A stretch of 64,000 nucleotides of DNA from Candidatus Edwardsbacteria bacterium RifOxyA12_full_54_48 (GTDB lineage Bacteria; Edwardsbacteria; AC1; EtOH8): the NCBI GenBank assembly GCA_001777915.1, contig MFFN01000004.1, positions 351,632-415,631 of the forward strand, in the 5' to 3' direction. The position numbers and the translations under genes were made by a program. This document shows, piece after piece, positions 43,623-52,698 of the stretch. Under the pieces are notes generated by a model. That model saw only the letters and a list, made by a program, of their open reading frames with translations, was not told the origin of the DNA and did no database searches. The first letter of the stretch is position 1. The number at the start of each line of letters is the position of its first letter.

Positions 43623-44335
43623 TTTGCGCCCCCCCCGTAGGTTTCGTTGGCCTGGACTTTGGTTATCAAGCCGTCCTCCATGGTATAGATAATTTCGGCC
43701 TCGCCCACGATTTTCTGGTCATGGGTGGCAAAGATAAAGGAGGTATTGAACTCTTTCTTCATCTCGTGCATCAGCCCGATCACCTTATAGGCGGTATCAT
43801 GATCCAGGTTTGCCGTGGGTTCGTCCGCTAAAACCAGTTTTGGGTCCATGACCAAAGCTCTGGCTATAGCCACCCGTTGTTTCTGTCCCCCGGAAAGCTG
43901 GGAGGGGTATTTGTTCCGCTGGTCTGACATCCCGACCCGCTCCAGCATGTCCTCAATTCTTTGTTTTCGCTTGTTCAAGGGAACATCCTGGACCATTATC
44001 AGTGGATATTCCACGTTTTCATAGACCGTCAGCACCGGTATCAGGTTGAAGTTCTGGAAAATAAATCCGATGTTGTCGCCCCGGAATTTAGCCGAAGTTT
44101 TCCGGTCCATCCGGTTGACCTCCACCCCAGCCACGGTAACGGTTCCCTCTGTCGGCTTGTCCAAACAGCCGATCAGATTCAGCAGGGTGGTCTTGCCGCT
44201 GCCGGACGGCCCCACAAAGGAGATGAACTTGCCCTTTTCTACCGTAAGATTTATCCCCTTAAGGGCCTGTATCGTGACATCTCCGGCCAGGTAATCCTTC
44301 CTGACATTTGCCATGGAAAGTAAACTCATTTTCAT
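43619..44335 (-). CDS. ABC transporter ATP-binding protein (LolD/MacB type)
   Basis: A 238-residue ATPase. Walker A is [12 protein letters not shown], the Q-loop lies in [10 protein letters not shown], the signature is [15 protein letters not shown] and Walker B is [14 protein letters not shown], followed by the switch His in FATHDQ. Start chosen at 44335 for its GGAAGGAC ribosome site; a start at 44383 sharing ATGA with padR is also possible. It pairs with the FtsX-type permease to drive extraction of envelope substrates. Confidence 0.9.
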   Translation of the reverse strand: MKMSLLSMANVRKDYLAGDVTIQALKGINLTVEKGKFISFVGPSGSGKTTLLNLIGCLDKPTEGTVTVAGVEVNRMDRKTSAKFRGDNIGFIFQNFNLIPVLTVYENVEYPLIMVQDVPLNKRKQRIEDMLERVGMSDQRNKYPSQLSGGQKQRVAIARALVMDPKLVLADEPTANLDHDTAYKVIGLMHEMKKEFNTSFIFATHDQKIVGEAEIIYTMEDGLITKVQANETYGGGAK

Positions 44336-44379
44336 TGTCCTTCCTTTAAACTTATCTGAAATATTCAATGTCTTCGGGT

Positions 44380-44766
44380 TCATCCTTCATCGAACATCCT
44401 CAGCAATTGTTCCAGGCTCTTTTTGCGTTCAGCGATCAGTGATCTCCAGGTCTTTAGAGATTTTTGCCCGGCGGCGGTTATGCGATAGCAGCGTCTCGCC
44501 GGTCCTTTGTTTTGTGTATCCCAGGCAGATTGGACCAGTTTATTTGATTCCAGTTTTCTTAGCGTACGATAAACGGCGGCTGGATCGGCCGGTCCATTAA
44601 ACAGTCCCATCTCATCGATTCTCTGCATCAGTTCATAACCATAACCAGGCTTTACCTTAAGCAACAAAAGCAGGCTGGGCACAACGAACCGGGGGATCCG
44701 GCGGCTATGGCAGTCGCAACCAACCGGTGCGTGAAGACGTTCAGTATCAGAACTACGGGGGCTCAT
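44380..44766 (-). CDS. PadR-family transcriptional regulator
   Basis: A 128-residue winged-helix regulator. The opening CDCHSRRIPRFVVPSLLLLL is typical of a PadR subgroup with a CxC element; GYELMQRIDE, AAVYRTLRKLESNKLV and YRITAAGQKSL complete the winged helix. Strong AAGGAGG before the ATG. Its promoter contains the inverted repeat ATATATGT-N5-ACATATAT, fitting autoregulation. It heads the ABC / LolA-like / barrel operon. Confidence 0.85.
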   Translation of the reverse strand: MSPRSSDTERLHAPVGCDCHSRRIPRFVVPSLLLLLKVKPGYGYELMQRIDEMGLFNGPADPAAVYRTLRKLESNKLVQSAWDTQNKGPARRCYRITAAGQKSLKTWRSLIAERKKSLEQLLRMFDEG

Positions 44767-44778
44767 TTTCCTCCTTGC

Positions 44779-44828
44779 ATATATGTGTTAGACATATATA
44801 TGATACAAAAGGTTTAGGCAAAAGTCAA
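44779..44828 (-). promoter_or_regulatory. PadR operon promoter with operator
   Basis: On the minus strand TTGACT (44823-44828) and TATCAT (44800-44805) are 17 bp apart. Directly downstream lies the perfect inverted repeat ATATATGT (44779-44786), 5-bp spacer, ACATATAT (44792-44799), matching the ATGT...ACAT half sites of PadR regulators and covering the expected transcription start. Confidence 0.75.
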
Positions 44829-44880
44829 GGGGGTTTAGATTACACCGGGGCATCTCCATAGAAATGTCGACCCGGCAAGC

Positions 44881-44917
44881 AAAAAGCCGCCGCTGTTTGT
44901 GAACAGCAAGACGGCTT
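44881..44917 (-). terminator. Intrinsic terminator after the OsmC/permease operon
   Basis: A two-part stem (AAGCCG with CGGCTT outside, GCTGTT with AACAGC inside) followed by TTTTT on the minus strand. It lies between osmC copy 2 and the PadR promoter. The 117 bp between the OsmC stop and this stem have no open frame. Confidence 0.7.
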
Positions 44918-45034
44918 CATAATTACCCATAGCATCGCCTTTGGAAAGGGTTTGCCCCGGTCAGCCAGTGCTCAAAGCCAAGGGAGCATAATCAGAAGTT
45001 CGGCACTGCTCAGCCTGATGCGTAATTATTGTCG

Positions 45035-45442
45035 TCATTCCGCCAAAATCCTGCTCTCCAATTTTACGGCTATTGCCTGGTCCAGGCTGTTCAGAACAGA
45101 GCAATACTTATCCTTGACCATCGCCACCATATCATCGAATACTCTCTGTTCGACATTTCCCTGAACTTCAAAAGCAAGAGCAATGGAGGTGAACTTTCTG
45201 GGGTGTTCCTCCGACCTGATCCCATCGGCCAGCACCCGCAATTTCTTGATCGACAGCCGTTTTTTTTGGAGGATCCCCACCAGGTGATTGCTCATGCAGC
45301 TGGCGGCGGCTATCAGAAGCAGCTGGGTGGCCGAGAAACCGGCCGGAATGTTTTCCCTGCGGGACGCTACAATCACCGAGTGGCCGGAGTCATCGCTGGC
45401 CACGTTCCGCAGATCGCCCACCCATTCAATGGTAAGCGGCAT
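45035..45442 (-). CDS. OsmC-family protein (copy 2)
   Basis: A 135-residue OsmC/YhfA-type protein, same length as copy 1 and colinear with it, with Cys49 (IAAASCMSNHLV) and Cys114 (KDKYCSVLNSL). AAAGGG precedes the start. It is the last gene of the ArsR-ferredoxin-thioredoxin-CcdA-permease unit and lies 32 bp after the permease, so both OsmC copies are tied to a COG0701-type permease. This linkage implies a shared task, perhaps thiol or peroxide handling around the transported species. Confidence 0.85.
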   Translation of the reverse strand: MPLTIEWVGDLRNVASDDSGHSVIVASRRENIPAGFSATQLLLIAAASCMSNHLVGILQKKRLSIKKLRVLADGIRSEEHPRKFTSIALAFEVQGNVEQRVFDDMVAMVKDKYCSVLNSLDQAIAVKLESRILAE

Positions 45443-45474
45443 TATAATACCCTTTACTTAAGGTTATAGTTGGC

Positions 45475-46773
45475 TCAGAACAGCCAGCCGTATAGCATTC
45501 CGGTAAGTGTGGCCATAATCACAACCAAAACGATATACACCGCCGCCTTTTTTGTTCCTATCACCGTGCGGATCACCAGCATGCTGGGCAGCGATAAGGC
45601 CGGCCCGGCCAACAGCAGGGCCAGGGCCGGGCCCTTGCCCATGCCGGCGCCCAACAGGCCCTGGAGAATGGGCACCTCGGTCAGGGTGGCGAAATACATA
45701 AAAGCGCCGACAATGGAGGCAAAGAAGTTGGCTCCCAGCGAATTCCCGCCCACCATTTTGGCCACCCAGGCCGATGGAATGATCCCTTCATAACCCGGCC
45801 GGCCCAGGAAGAACCCCGAAGCCAGCACTCCAAATAGAAGAAGGGGAAATATCTGCTTGGCATAGCCCCAGGCCGACTCGAACCAGGTTCCGGCCTCGCC
45901 CTTGTCGGTAGCGGTGATGACCGAAAGCCCGATGACCGCGGCGCCGAAGGGGATCAGCGGCTCATGGGAGAAGATGAACGAAAGCGCCGCCACTATCGTC
46001 CCGGTAATTGCAATTTTCCACCAGGCTATTTCAAACCACTTCCACAGCACCCAGCCGAAGGCGATGGCCGAAATGCCCGTCAATATCCACTTGGTCGAGT
46101 ACATGAACTGCCAGAATTGCCCGGCCCCCTGGGGCTGTCCCCAGTTGCTGAAGATAAGGATGACCACCATCAGTCCAAAATAGACCACATTCTGCCACAA
46201 TCTTCGTTTGGCTTCCGGGACCGGCATTACGGCCAGGTCCTGGGCCCGCTTGGCTTCGTCTTTGCGAAAGATGAAATGCATCAGCAGGCCTATCACCACG
46301 CTGAAGACCACCGCCCCCACCGCCCGGGCCAGGCCCATCTCTGGGCCCAGCACCTTGGCCGTTAAAATGATGGCCAGCACGTTGATGGCCGGGCCGGAAT
46401 ATAAAAAGGCCGTGGCCGGGCCCAGGCCCGCCCCGGTGTTGTAGATGCCGGCGAACAGCGGCAGCACGGTGCAGGAACAGACCGCCAGGATGGTGCCGGA
46501 AACCGACGCTACGGCGTAGGCCAGCGCCTGGTTGGCCTTGTGCCCCAGGTAGCGCAGCACCGATTCCTGGCTGACGAAAACTGAGATGGCCCCGGCAATG
46601 TAGAAGGCCGGGATCAGGCACAACAGCACGTGCTCCCGGGCATACCATTTGGTCAGCTGCAGCCCCTCGACTATGGCATTATCGAACCGGGGCCAGCCCA
46701 CCGGCAGATAGAAGAAGGCCAGAAAGCCCCCCACCATCAATAACAGGTATTTGTATTCTTTTTTCCAATCCAT
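45475..46773 (-). CDS. COG0701-family permease (ArsP-like)
   Basis: A 432-residue permease with about ten helices in two halves. The first half holds AVCSCTVLPLFAGIY followed by SGPAINVLAIIL, the CxC motif and GPAxN motif of this family; members include ArsP, which exports trivalent methylated arsenicals. The second half repeats the pattern in degenerate form (ATLTEVPILQGLL, GPALSLPSML). It sits between ccdA and osmC in an ArsR-led operon next to arsenic genes, so a metalloid or thiol substrate is a reasonable inference, not proven. Confidence 0.8.
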   Translation of the reverse strand: MDWKKEYKYLLLMVGGFLAFFYLPVGWPRFDNAIVEGLQLTKWYAREHVLLCLIPAFYIAGAISVFVSQESVLRYLGHKANQALAYAVASVSGTILAVCSCTVLPLFAGIYNTGAGLGPATAFLYSGPAINVLAIILTAKVLGPEMGLARAVGAVVFSVVIGLLMHFIFRKDEAKRAQDLAVMPVPEAKRRLWQNVVYFGLMVVILIFSNWGQPQGAGQFWQFMYSTKWILTGISAIAFGWVLWKWFEIAWWKIAITGTIVAALSFIFSHEPLIPFGAAVIGLSVITATDKGEAGTWFESAWGYAKQIFPLLLFGVLASGFFLGRPGYEGIIPSAWVAKMVGGNSLGANFFASIVGAFMYFATLTEVPILQGLLGAGMGKGPALALLLAGPALSLPSMLVIRTVIGTKKAAVYIVLVVIMATLTGMLYGWLF

Positions 46774-46792
46774 GATCTATATTCCTTGTTTT

Positions 46793-47494
46793 TTATCTGG
46801 CTGTAAATATCATGTATACCCCGCCCAGGATCACCAATATTCCGCAGATGATCTTGACGATGGCCGTGCCCTTGGATTTTTCAGTCCAACTAAGATAATG
46901 CTGGATGACCTCGGTGAAGGTCCCGGCCAGCACCAGCACCGAGCAGTGCCCAACGCCGTAGGCCAGCAGCAATCCCGCACCATATAATGGATTGGTGGAA
47001 GCGGTACGGAAGGTGACCGCCAGCATCGGCGCCATGTAGGCGAAGGTGCAGGGGCCCAGGGCTATTCCGAAGATCAGGCCCAGGACAAAGGACGCCAGCA
47101 GGCCCTTGCGCTTATAGCCGGAGGCGTTGGCCCCGGCCCAGGGCATGGGGATCAGCCCGATCAGGTGCAGCCCCACCAGAAAGAAGATGACGGCCACGAA
47201 ATAATTTCCCCAGCGTCCGACATCGCCCATCATCCGGCCCAGAGCCGCGGTGATGGCGCCGATGGCACCGATGGTGACCAGAATTCCGACCCCGAACAAC
47301 AAGGAGATCAGGAAGGCCCGTTTGGTGGAGATACGCCCTTGCTCGTCCACGAAGCCCACGATCAGGGGGATCGATGCCAGGTGGCAGGGGCTGAGGATGA
47401 TACTGAGGATGCCCCACAAGAAGGAGGCCAAAAGGGCGATGGCCGGGGCTCCCTCCACCGCCTGGGACAGTTTTATGAAAACAGTTTCCATCAT
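46793..47494 (-). CDS. CcdA-type transmembrane thiol-electron transporter
   Basis: A 233-residue protein with about six helices. The paired cysteine motifs are SPCHLASIPLIVGF and GPCTFAYMAPML, as in CcdA/DsbD, which carry electrons from cytoplasmic thioredoxin across the membrane. Start at 47494 sharing ATGA with the thioredoxin stop. The adjacent exported thioredoxin is the obvious electron acceptor. Confidence 0.85.
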   Translation of the reverse strand: MMETVFIKLSQAVEGAPAIALLASFLWGILSIILSPCHLASIPLIVGFVDEQGRISTKRAFLISLLFGVGILVTIGAIGAITAALGRMMGDVGRWGNYFVAVIFFLVGLHLIGLIPMPWAGANASGYKRKGLLASFVLGLIFGIALGPCTFAYMAPMLAVTFRTASTNPLYGAGLLLAYGVGHCSVLVLAGTFTEVIQHYLSWTEKSKGTAIVKIICGILVILGGVYMIFTAR

Positions 47495-47967
47495 TGTTTG
47501 AACTCGAAACCCAGTTCCTTCCACTTGGCCAAAATGTCTTCCCGGGAATAGAACCCCTCATGCCGGAACAACTCCTTTCCCTCGGGACTGTAGAATATCT
47601 GGGTGGGGATCACCCGGATCTTGTACTTGCTTCCCTCGTCCGCGTTCTTCCAAACATCTATGAACACTACCTCCAGTTTGCCGGCGAAATCTTTTTTCAA
47701 TTTGTCCAGGATGGGCGCCATCATTTTGCAGGGGATGCATTTATCTGCGCCAAGATCAACCAGTTTGGGAAGTTTTTGATTTTTAGCCTTGGCGCTATCC
47801 ATTTTGACGGTCGGAATATTGACAACCACCGGATCGGCCTTGGCCTGCTTTTTTACGGTTACGGTATCTTTGGCCGAAGATGCCGGTTTTGCCCCCATGG
47901 CCCATAAAAAGCTGGTCAGAAAGAAAAATGCCGTAAGGACAAGAACTATTCTATGGGTTTTTTTCAT
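47491..47967 (-). CDS. Exported thioredoxin-family protein
   Basis: A 158-residue protein with a signal peptide or anchor (MKKTHRIVLVLTAFFFLTSF) and a thioredoxin domain from about residue 65. The active site is DKCIPCKMMAPIL (CxxC), followed by VIPTQIFYSPEGKELFRHEG with the cis-Pro. Start at 47967. It overlaps ccdA by 4 bp and should receive electrons from it in the periplasm. Confidence 0.85.
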   Translation of the reverse strand: MKKTHRIVLVLTAFFFLTSFLWAMGAKPASSAKDTVTVKKQAKADPVVVNIPTVKMDSAKAKNQKLPKLVDLGADKCIPCKMMAPILDKLKKDFAGKLEVVFIDVWKNADEGSKYKIRVIPTQIFYSPEGKELFRHEGFYSREDILAKWKELGFEFKQ

Positions 47968-47984
47968 TGTATCCTCCATTTTTT

Positions 47985-48020
47985 AGATCAGCGGGAATCC
48001 GTGTGGATCCGCGTCCCATT
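47985..48020 (+). repeat. GATCCGCG-type dispersed repeat
   Basis: AGATCAGCGGGAATCCG then TGGATCCGCGTCCCATT. The order and ending (GATCCGCGTCC.ATT) match 54413-54446 and, inverted, the arms around the GxxExxY remnant. It lies between two redox genes and overlaps the stop of the 48019 gene by two bases. Confidence 0.65.
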
Positions 48021-48249
48021 AAGTTATCAGTTTTTTGATCTGCTCCGGTGACAGCAGATGACCGGTGGACTTGACCACGCCGTCTATGGCCAGGGCCGGC
48101 GTCATCATCACCCCAAAGGTCATGATATCCTTGATCTCCGAAACCTTGACAATCTCCGCTTCTATGCCCAGCTCTTTGACCGCCTTCTCAACGTTGGCGG
48201 TCAGGGTCTTGCACTTGGGGCATCCGGTGCCCAGTATTTGGATCTTCAT
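48019..48249 (-). CDS. Small redox-active disulfide protein (thioredoxin fold)
   Basis: A 76-residue thioredoxin-fold protein of the TM0996/MTH895 type, with CPKC at about residues 10-13 (GTGCPKCKTLTANVEKAV) and MMTPALAIDG carrying the cis-Pro. AAGGGGA precedes the ATG. These small proteins are frequent partners of COG0701 permeases and ArsR regulators, as here, and probably cycle the permease substrate or regulator thiols. Cytoplasmic, no signal. Confidence 0.85.
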   Translation of the reverse strand: MKIQILGTGCPKCKTLTANVEKAVKELGIEAEIVKVSEIKDIMTFGVMMTPALAIDGVVKSTGHLLSPEQIKKLIT

Positions 48250-48273
48250 TTATTTTCCCCTTGTATTATGGTT

Positions 48274-48516
48274 TTATTTACAATCACAGCCGCACCCCGA
48301 CGGCTTAACCTTGGGATCATTTTCGCCAAAATAACTGATGGCCCCGGAAGGACAAAGCTTCTGGCAGCCGTGGCAGCCATCCACGCATCCTTGGGGATGA
48401 ACCACCACCATCATACCGCCCTTGTCCTCGAACACCCCGTGGGAACATTTGCCCAGACAGACGCCGCAGACGGTGCATTTTTCGTAATTGATTATCGGAT
48501 ACCAGTTTTTAGACAT
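48274..48516 (-). CDS. Ferredoxin-like 4Fe-4S protein with Cys-rich tail
   Basis: An 80-residue protein with two cysteine sets, CTVCGVCLGKC and CVDGCHGCQKLCP, fitting two 4Fe-4S clusters, the second with an unusual C-x3-C opening. The end reads GCGCDCK, a tight C-x-C-x-C cluster outside the ferredoxin fold that could bind a metal or metalloid. AGAGGTG before the ATG. It is the second gene of the ArsR-led redox operon. Confidence 0.8.
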   Translation of the reverse strand: MSKNWYPIINYEKCTVCGVCLGKCSHGVFEDKGGMMVVVHPQGCVDGCHGCQKLCPSGAISYFGENDPKVKPSGCGCDCK

Positions 48517-48535
48517 TTAGAACACCTCTTTTAGT

Positions 48536-48862
48536 TTAACTGAAAAGACGGTTTTGCTCTTTCAGGGTGTTTTTTATAGTCTCCTCGGCGCAGCTTAAAA
48601 AACCCAGAATGCAGGGGACCTTTAGGTGATAGAAAACCTGGGTGCCCTTCTTTTCCACCGCCACCAACCCGGCATTCTTCAAGACCGAGAGGTGCTTGGA
48701 AACGGTGGTGATGTCGTCGCCCACCATGGCGGTAAGTTCACAAACACAATGCGACTTTATCGACAGCTTATCCACCATAAACAACCTGGTGGGGTGAGCC
48801 AGAGCCTTGATAATGGCGGCCCTGGCCTGGTATTTGGCTTTCTCTTTTTGGGTCATGATCAT
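48536..48862 (-). CDS. ArsR/SmtB-family repressor (redox operon)
   Basis: A 108-residue winged-helix repressor. SHCVCELTAM (Cys39, Cys41) is the metal/metalloid-sensing CxC motif at helix alpha3, and VGDDITTVSKHLSVLKNAGL is the DNA-reading helix-turn-helix. ALAHPTRLFMVDKL precedes it. A perfect 12-bp inverted repeat overlaps its own promoter, so it likely represses the six downstream genes (ferredoxin to OsmC) until its ligand appears. Confidence 0.9.
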   Translation of the reverse strand: MIMTQKEKAKYQARAAIIKALAHPTRLFMVDKLSIKSHCVCELTAMVGDDITTVSKHLSVLKNAGLVAVEKKGTQVFYHLKVPCILGFLSCAEETIKNTLKEQNRLFS

Positions 48863-48867
48863 CCTCT

Positions 48868-48913
48868 ATATTTGGCTATTTGGTATTATAGCCAAATATA
48901 AGATATTTGCCAA
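48868..48913 (-). promoter_or_regulatory. ArsR2 promoter and operator
   Basis: Minus-strand TTGGCA (48908-48913) and TATAAT (48885-48890) are 17 bp apart. A perfect inverted repeat ATATTTGGCTAT (48868-48879) / ATAGCCAAATAT (48888-48899) with an 8-bp spacer overlaps the -10 box, six bases from the start codon. Bound repressor would block polymerase. Confidence 0.8.
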
Positions 48914-48937
48914 GAGACTGCTGTAATTATTATTGCC

Positions 48938-49852
48938 TTATTCTTTATGCGCTCCTCCGTTGGCCGGGGAGCAGATCATGTCCGCACACCCGGTGCATTC
49001 GAACTGAATGGTGGTGTGCAGAATTCCGAACTCGTGTTCCAACAGTTCCTGTATATCCGCCAGCAGCGAATCGCTCTGGCTGGTCATCTGGTCGTCTATC
49101 TGCACATGGGCGCTTAGGGCGTGGATCCCCGAGGACAGGCTCCAAACATGCAGATGATGCAGGGCTTTGACCCCTTTGATCCCGGCCAGGACCTTTTCGA
49201 TCTCCGCGCTCTCGATCCCCGCCGGGGCCGCCTCCAGCAGGATGTCCACCGATTCCTTCACCAGGCCGTAAGCCCCTTTCAGGATCATGGCTCCTATCAG
49301 GACGCTCAATATCGGGTCTATCAACAGCCAGCCGGTGAAGCGGATGATAAGGCCGCCGATGATCACCGCCACCGAGGACAGCAGGTCGCCCACCACATGC
49401 AGAAATGCCCCCCGCACATTGAGGTTCTCTTTGCTGGAGGCCCGCAGGATGAAGAACCCGGCTACATTGACGGCCAACCCGGCCAGGGCCACAATGATCA
49501 TGATGCCGCTCTTGATCTCTGCCGGCGAACCGAAACGCTGCCAGGCCTCGTAGAAGATGTACCCCGACAGGACTATCAGGGTCACCCCGTTCAACAGGGC
49601 CGCCAGTATCTCCAAACGGTAGAAGCCGTAGGTCTTTTTGGCATTGGCCGGAGTGGCGGCAAAGCGGATGGCCAGCAGGGAAAGGCCCAGCGCCAGCACG
49701 TCGGTCAGCATGTGCCCGGCGTCGGAGACCAGGGCCAGAGAACCCGACAGCCAGCCGCCGGCGAACTCCACCAGCATCAGCAACGCGGTCAGGACCAGGG
49801 TCCACTTCAGCCCCTTTAGACCGTCAGCCCGGTGATCGTGATTATGCGCCAT
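48938..49852 (-). CDS. Cation diffusion facilitator (CzcD/ZitB-type metal exporter)
   Basis: A 304-residue CDF protein with six helices. Metal site residues lie in [15 protein letters not shown] and [15 protein letters not shown] (HxxxD pairs), and a His-rich start (MAHNHDHR) is present. The cytoplasmic domain from about residue 205 includes [12 protein letters not shown]. The tail adds [12 protein letters not shown], three cysteines not usual for the family. Start at 49852, overlapping arsM by 11 bp. It exports Zn, Cd or a similar divalent ion; last gene of the arsenic operon. Confidence 0.85.
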   Translation of the reverse strand: MAHNHDHRADGLKGLKWTLVLTALLMLVEFAGGWLSGSLALVSDAGHMLTDVLALGLSLLAIRFAATPANAKKTYGFYRLEILAALLNGVTLIVLSGYIFYEAWQRFGSPAEIKSGIMIIVALAGLAVNVAGFFILRASSKENLNVRGAFLHVVGDLLSSVAVIIGGLIIRFTGWLLIDPILSVLIGAMILKGAYGLVKESVDILLEAAPAGIESAEIEKVLAGIKGVKALHHLHVWSLSSGIHALSAHVQIDDQMTSQSDSLLADIQELLEHEFGILHTTIQFECTGCADMICSPANGGAHKE

Positions 49853-50666
49853 TTCTGGCCGAGGTTGGCTTGACGGCCTCAATTGAGGCCGAAACCACAC
49901 AATCCGTTATTTTACTGCCGGGCGCCCAACTGCGAATAACCGTCCGGCTTTCCTCCTTTGGTGCAATCTTTACGCTTTCAAACCCGGCATTCATAAGCAT
50001 GGTTTCCAGATCGGAAATAAGTGCCGCCCCTGCCATGCACCCGGCAAAAAGCGAAGGGTCCTGCCGTAGTTCTTCTGGAATGTCGGCAAAGGCCACCACG
50101 TCTGAAACGGCCAGCCGGCCGCCTTTCTTCAAAGCGCGGTAGGCTTCCCGGAACACCCTGTTCTTGTCCAGCGATAGATTGATCACGCAGTTGGAAATTA
50201 TTACGTCTGCGGTTTCGTCCGCCACCGGCAGGTTCTCGATTTCGCCCAGACGGAATTCAACATTTTTATAGCCGCCCTTTTCGGCGTTGGCCCTTGATTT
50301 TGAAATCATCTCCAGGGTCATGTCCACTCCTATTACCCGGCCAGTGTCGCCAACCTGCCTGGCGGCCAGAAAGGCATCAAACCCTCCACCGCTGCCCAGA
50401 TCGAGAACAATTTCCCCCGGCTTTAAAGCGGCGATGGCTTGCGGATTGCCGCAACCCAAGCCCAGGTTTGCCCCTTCGGGAACCGTGTTTATCTCCTGGA
50501 TCGAATAGCCCACCGCCTGCGACAGGGCCCCGGCAGTAAAATCGTTCGGTGCCCCGCAACACCCGGTAGCGGTGCACCCGCACCCGGGAGTTTTCGCACC
50601 GGCCGCTTTGGCGTATGTCTCCCTGACAGCGGTGCGGATCCTCTCTTTATCCTTTAATTCACCCAT
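49842..50666 (-). CDS. arsM: Arsenite S-adenosylmethionine methyltransferase
   Basis: A 274-residue ArsM, which methylates As(III) to volatile or exportable species. The three arsenic-binding cysteines are Cys72 (GLGCGNP), Cys160 (ISNCVINLS) and Cys210 (FAGCMAGA), and the SAM motif is [15 protein letters not shown]. An extra N-terminal Cys cluster ([12 protein letters not shown], about 28-38) is also present. AAAGG precedes the ATG. Located between the rhodanese-like gene and the metal exporter. Confidence 0.95.
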   Translation of the reverse strand: MGELKDKERIRTAVRETYAKAAGAKTPGCGCTATGCCGAPNDFTAGALSQAVGYSIQEINTVPEGANLGLGCGNPQAIAALKPGEIVLDLGSGGGFDAFLAARQVGDTGRVIGVDMTLEMISKSRANAEKGGYKNVEFRLGEIENLPVADETADVIISNCVINLSLDKNRVFREAYRALKKGGRLAVSDVVAFADIPEELRQDPSLFAGCMAGAALISDLETMLMNAGFESVKIAPKEESRTVIRSWAPGSKITDCVVSASIEAVKPTSARNGA

Positions 50667-50722
50667 GGCCAGCCTTTCTTAAATGTATCTGATTGTCCGT
50701 TACTTAAACCAACCTAACAAGG

Positions 50723-51148
50723 TCATTTGCGCCGTAGCCGGCAGGTGCAGGAGCCCGACAGTTTCTTGCTGTCGTCCACCTTAAGCGGCAGGCCGTCGTG
50801 CTCCCAGTCCAGGATCCCGCCGTTGAGGTTGGCCACGTTTTCCCAGCCTTTGGACGCCAGCAATTTGACCGCCTCCCTGCTGCGCAGACCAACTGAATCG
50901 GCCACGATGACCGGGCGGTCGCGGGGGATCTCCGGCAGCCGGGATTCCAGTTCGTCGGCAGGAATATAGCGAACCCCTGGCACATCGAACTTTTTGTAAT
51001 CCGATTCGATGCTGTCCCTCAGGTCAATGAAAAGCCCGCCATTTACCGCCATCTCTAGAGCCTCACTTCCCGAAAGGTGTGTCATGCCTGATATTAACAG
51101 GCCTTTATTGCCGAAACATGCATTTCTGCTATAATTACCGGCAGCCAT
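50723..51148 (-). CDS. Rhodanese-like protein lacking the catalytic cysteine
   Basis: A 141-residue single rhodanese domain (GGLFIDLRDSIES, VPGVRYIPADEL, LNGGILDWEHDGLPL). The active loop reads ADSVGLRS where active enzymes have CRSGxRS, so the sulfur-carrying Cys is Asp. The C-terminus carries SCTCRLRRK, a CxC that might take over thiol chemistry or bind As(III). Start uncertain: 51148, or 51085 at MTHLSG. It lies between acr3 and arsM, so an arsenic-related role is likely by context only. Confidence 0.75.
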   Translation of the reverse strand: MAAGNYSRNACFGNKGLLISGMTHLSGSEALEMAVNGGLFIDLRDSIESDYKKFDVPGVRYIPADELESRLPEIPRDRPVIVADSVGLRSREAVKLLASKGWENVANLNGGILDWEHDGLPLKVDDSKKLSGSCTCRLRRK

Positions 51149-51217
51149 ATTGCACTTTCTATGATATTATTTCGTGTTGTTTAGTGTGTTTCGTGCCTGC
51201 GCGTTGAAGTGCGGATT

Positions 51218-52294
<1,077 letters not shown>

Positions 52295-52316
52295 ATGCTG
52301 TCCCTTTTTAGTTTTA

Positions 52317-52646
52317 TCAATGTTCGGTTGAACAGACCGAAAGGGCCACAATATGCGTCCGGTCCTTTTTAACCGTGGCATCGGCATCCAGGGTTTTGAG
52401 CGCCGGCAGCAGCTTTTTGGCCCCCGCTTCGGAACTGAGCCGATAGTGCACCCACTTGCCCTGGCGGCGGTCCTCGATCAGTCCGGCTTCCTTGAGGATC
52501 GACAGGTGCCGGGAGATCCGCGACTGCCCCATCTTGAGGGCCTCCATCAACTGACAGACGCACAGCTCGCCGTTCTCCAGCAGTTTGACGATCCGCAGGC
52601 GGGTGGGGTCCCCCAGGGCCTTGAAGGTTTTTACGGTCTGTCTCAT
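52317..52646 (-). CDS. arsR: ArsR-family arsenic repressor
   Basis: A 109-residue repressor with ELCVCQL (Cys29, Cys31), the classical As(III) site, and [19 protein letters not shown] as the DNA-binding helices. Start at 52646 chosen because AAGGAAG lies directly before it; the extension to 52673 reads into a palindromic repeat. It heads arsR-acr3-rhodanese-arsM-CDF, and the promoter behind it carries an inverted repeat. Confidence 0.95.
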   Translation of the reverse strand: MRQTVKTFKALGDPTRLRIVKLLENGELCVCQLMEALKMGQSRISRHLSILKEAGLIEDRRQGKWVHYRLSSEAGAKKLLPALKTLDADATVKKDRTHIVALSVCSTEH

Positions 52647-52660
52647 ATCTTCCTTAATTT

Positions 52661-52695
52661 CCCCTCTCCGCAACGGGGAGGGTAAGGGGAGGGGT
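52661..52695. repeat. Palindromic intergenic repeat in the arsR leader
   Basis: CCCCTCTCCG, CAA, CGGGGAGGG then TAAGGGGAGGGG; one mismatch in the stem. It lies between the ars promoter/operator and the arsR start, so it is in the transcribed leader. Confidence 0.7.
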
Positions 52696-52698
52696 TAT

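Noticed and set aside
52647-52673. Longer start for arsR at 52673
   Set aside because: The extension translates the palindromic repeat, while the ATG at 52646 has a good ribosome site and matches the usual family start.
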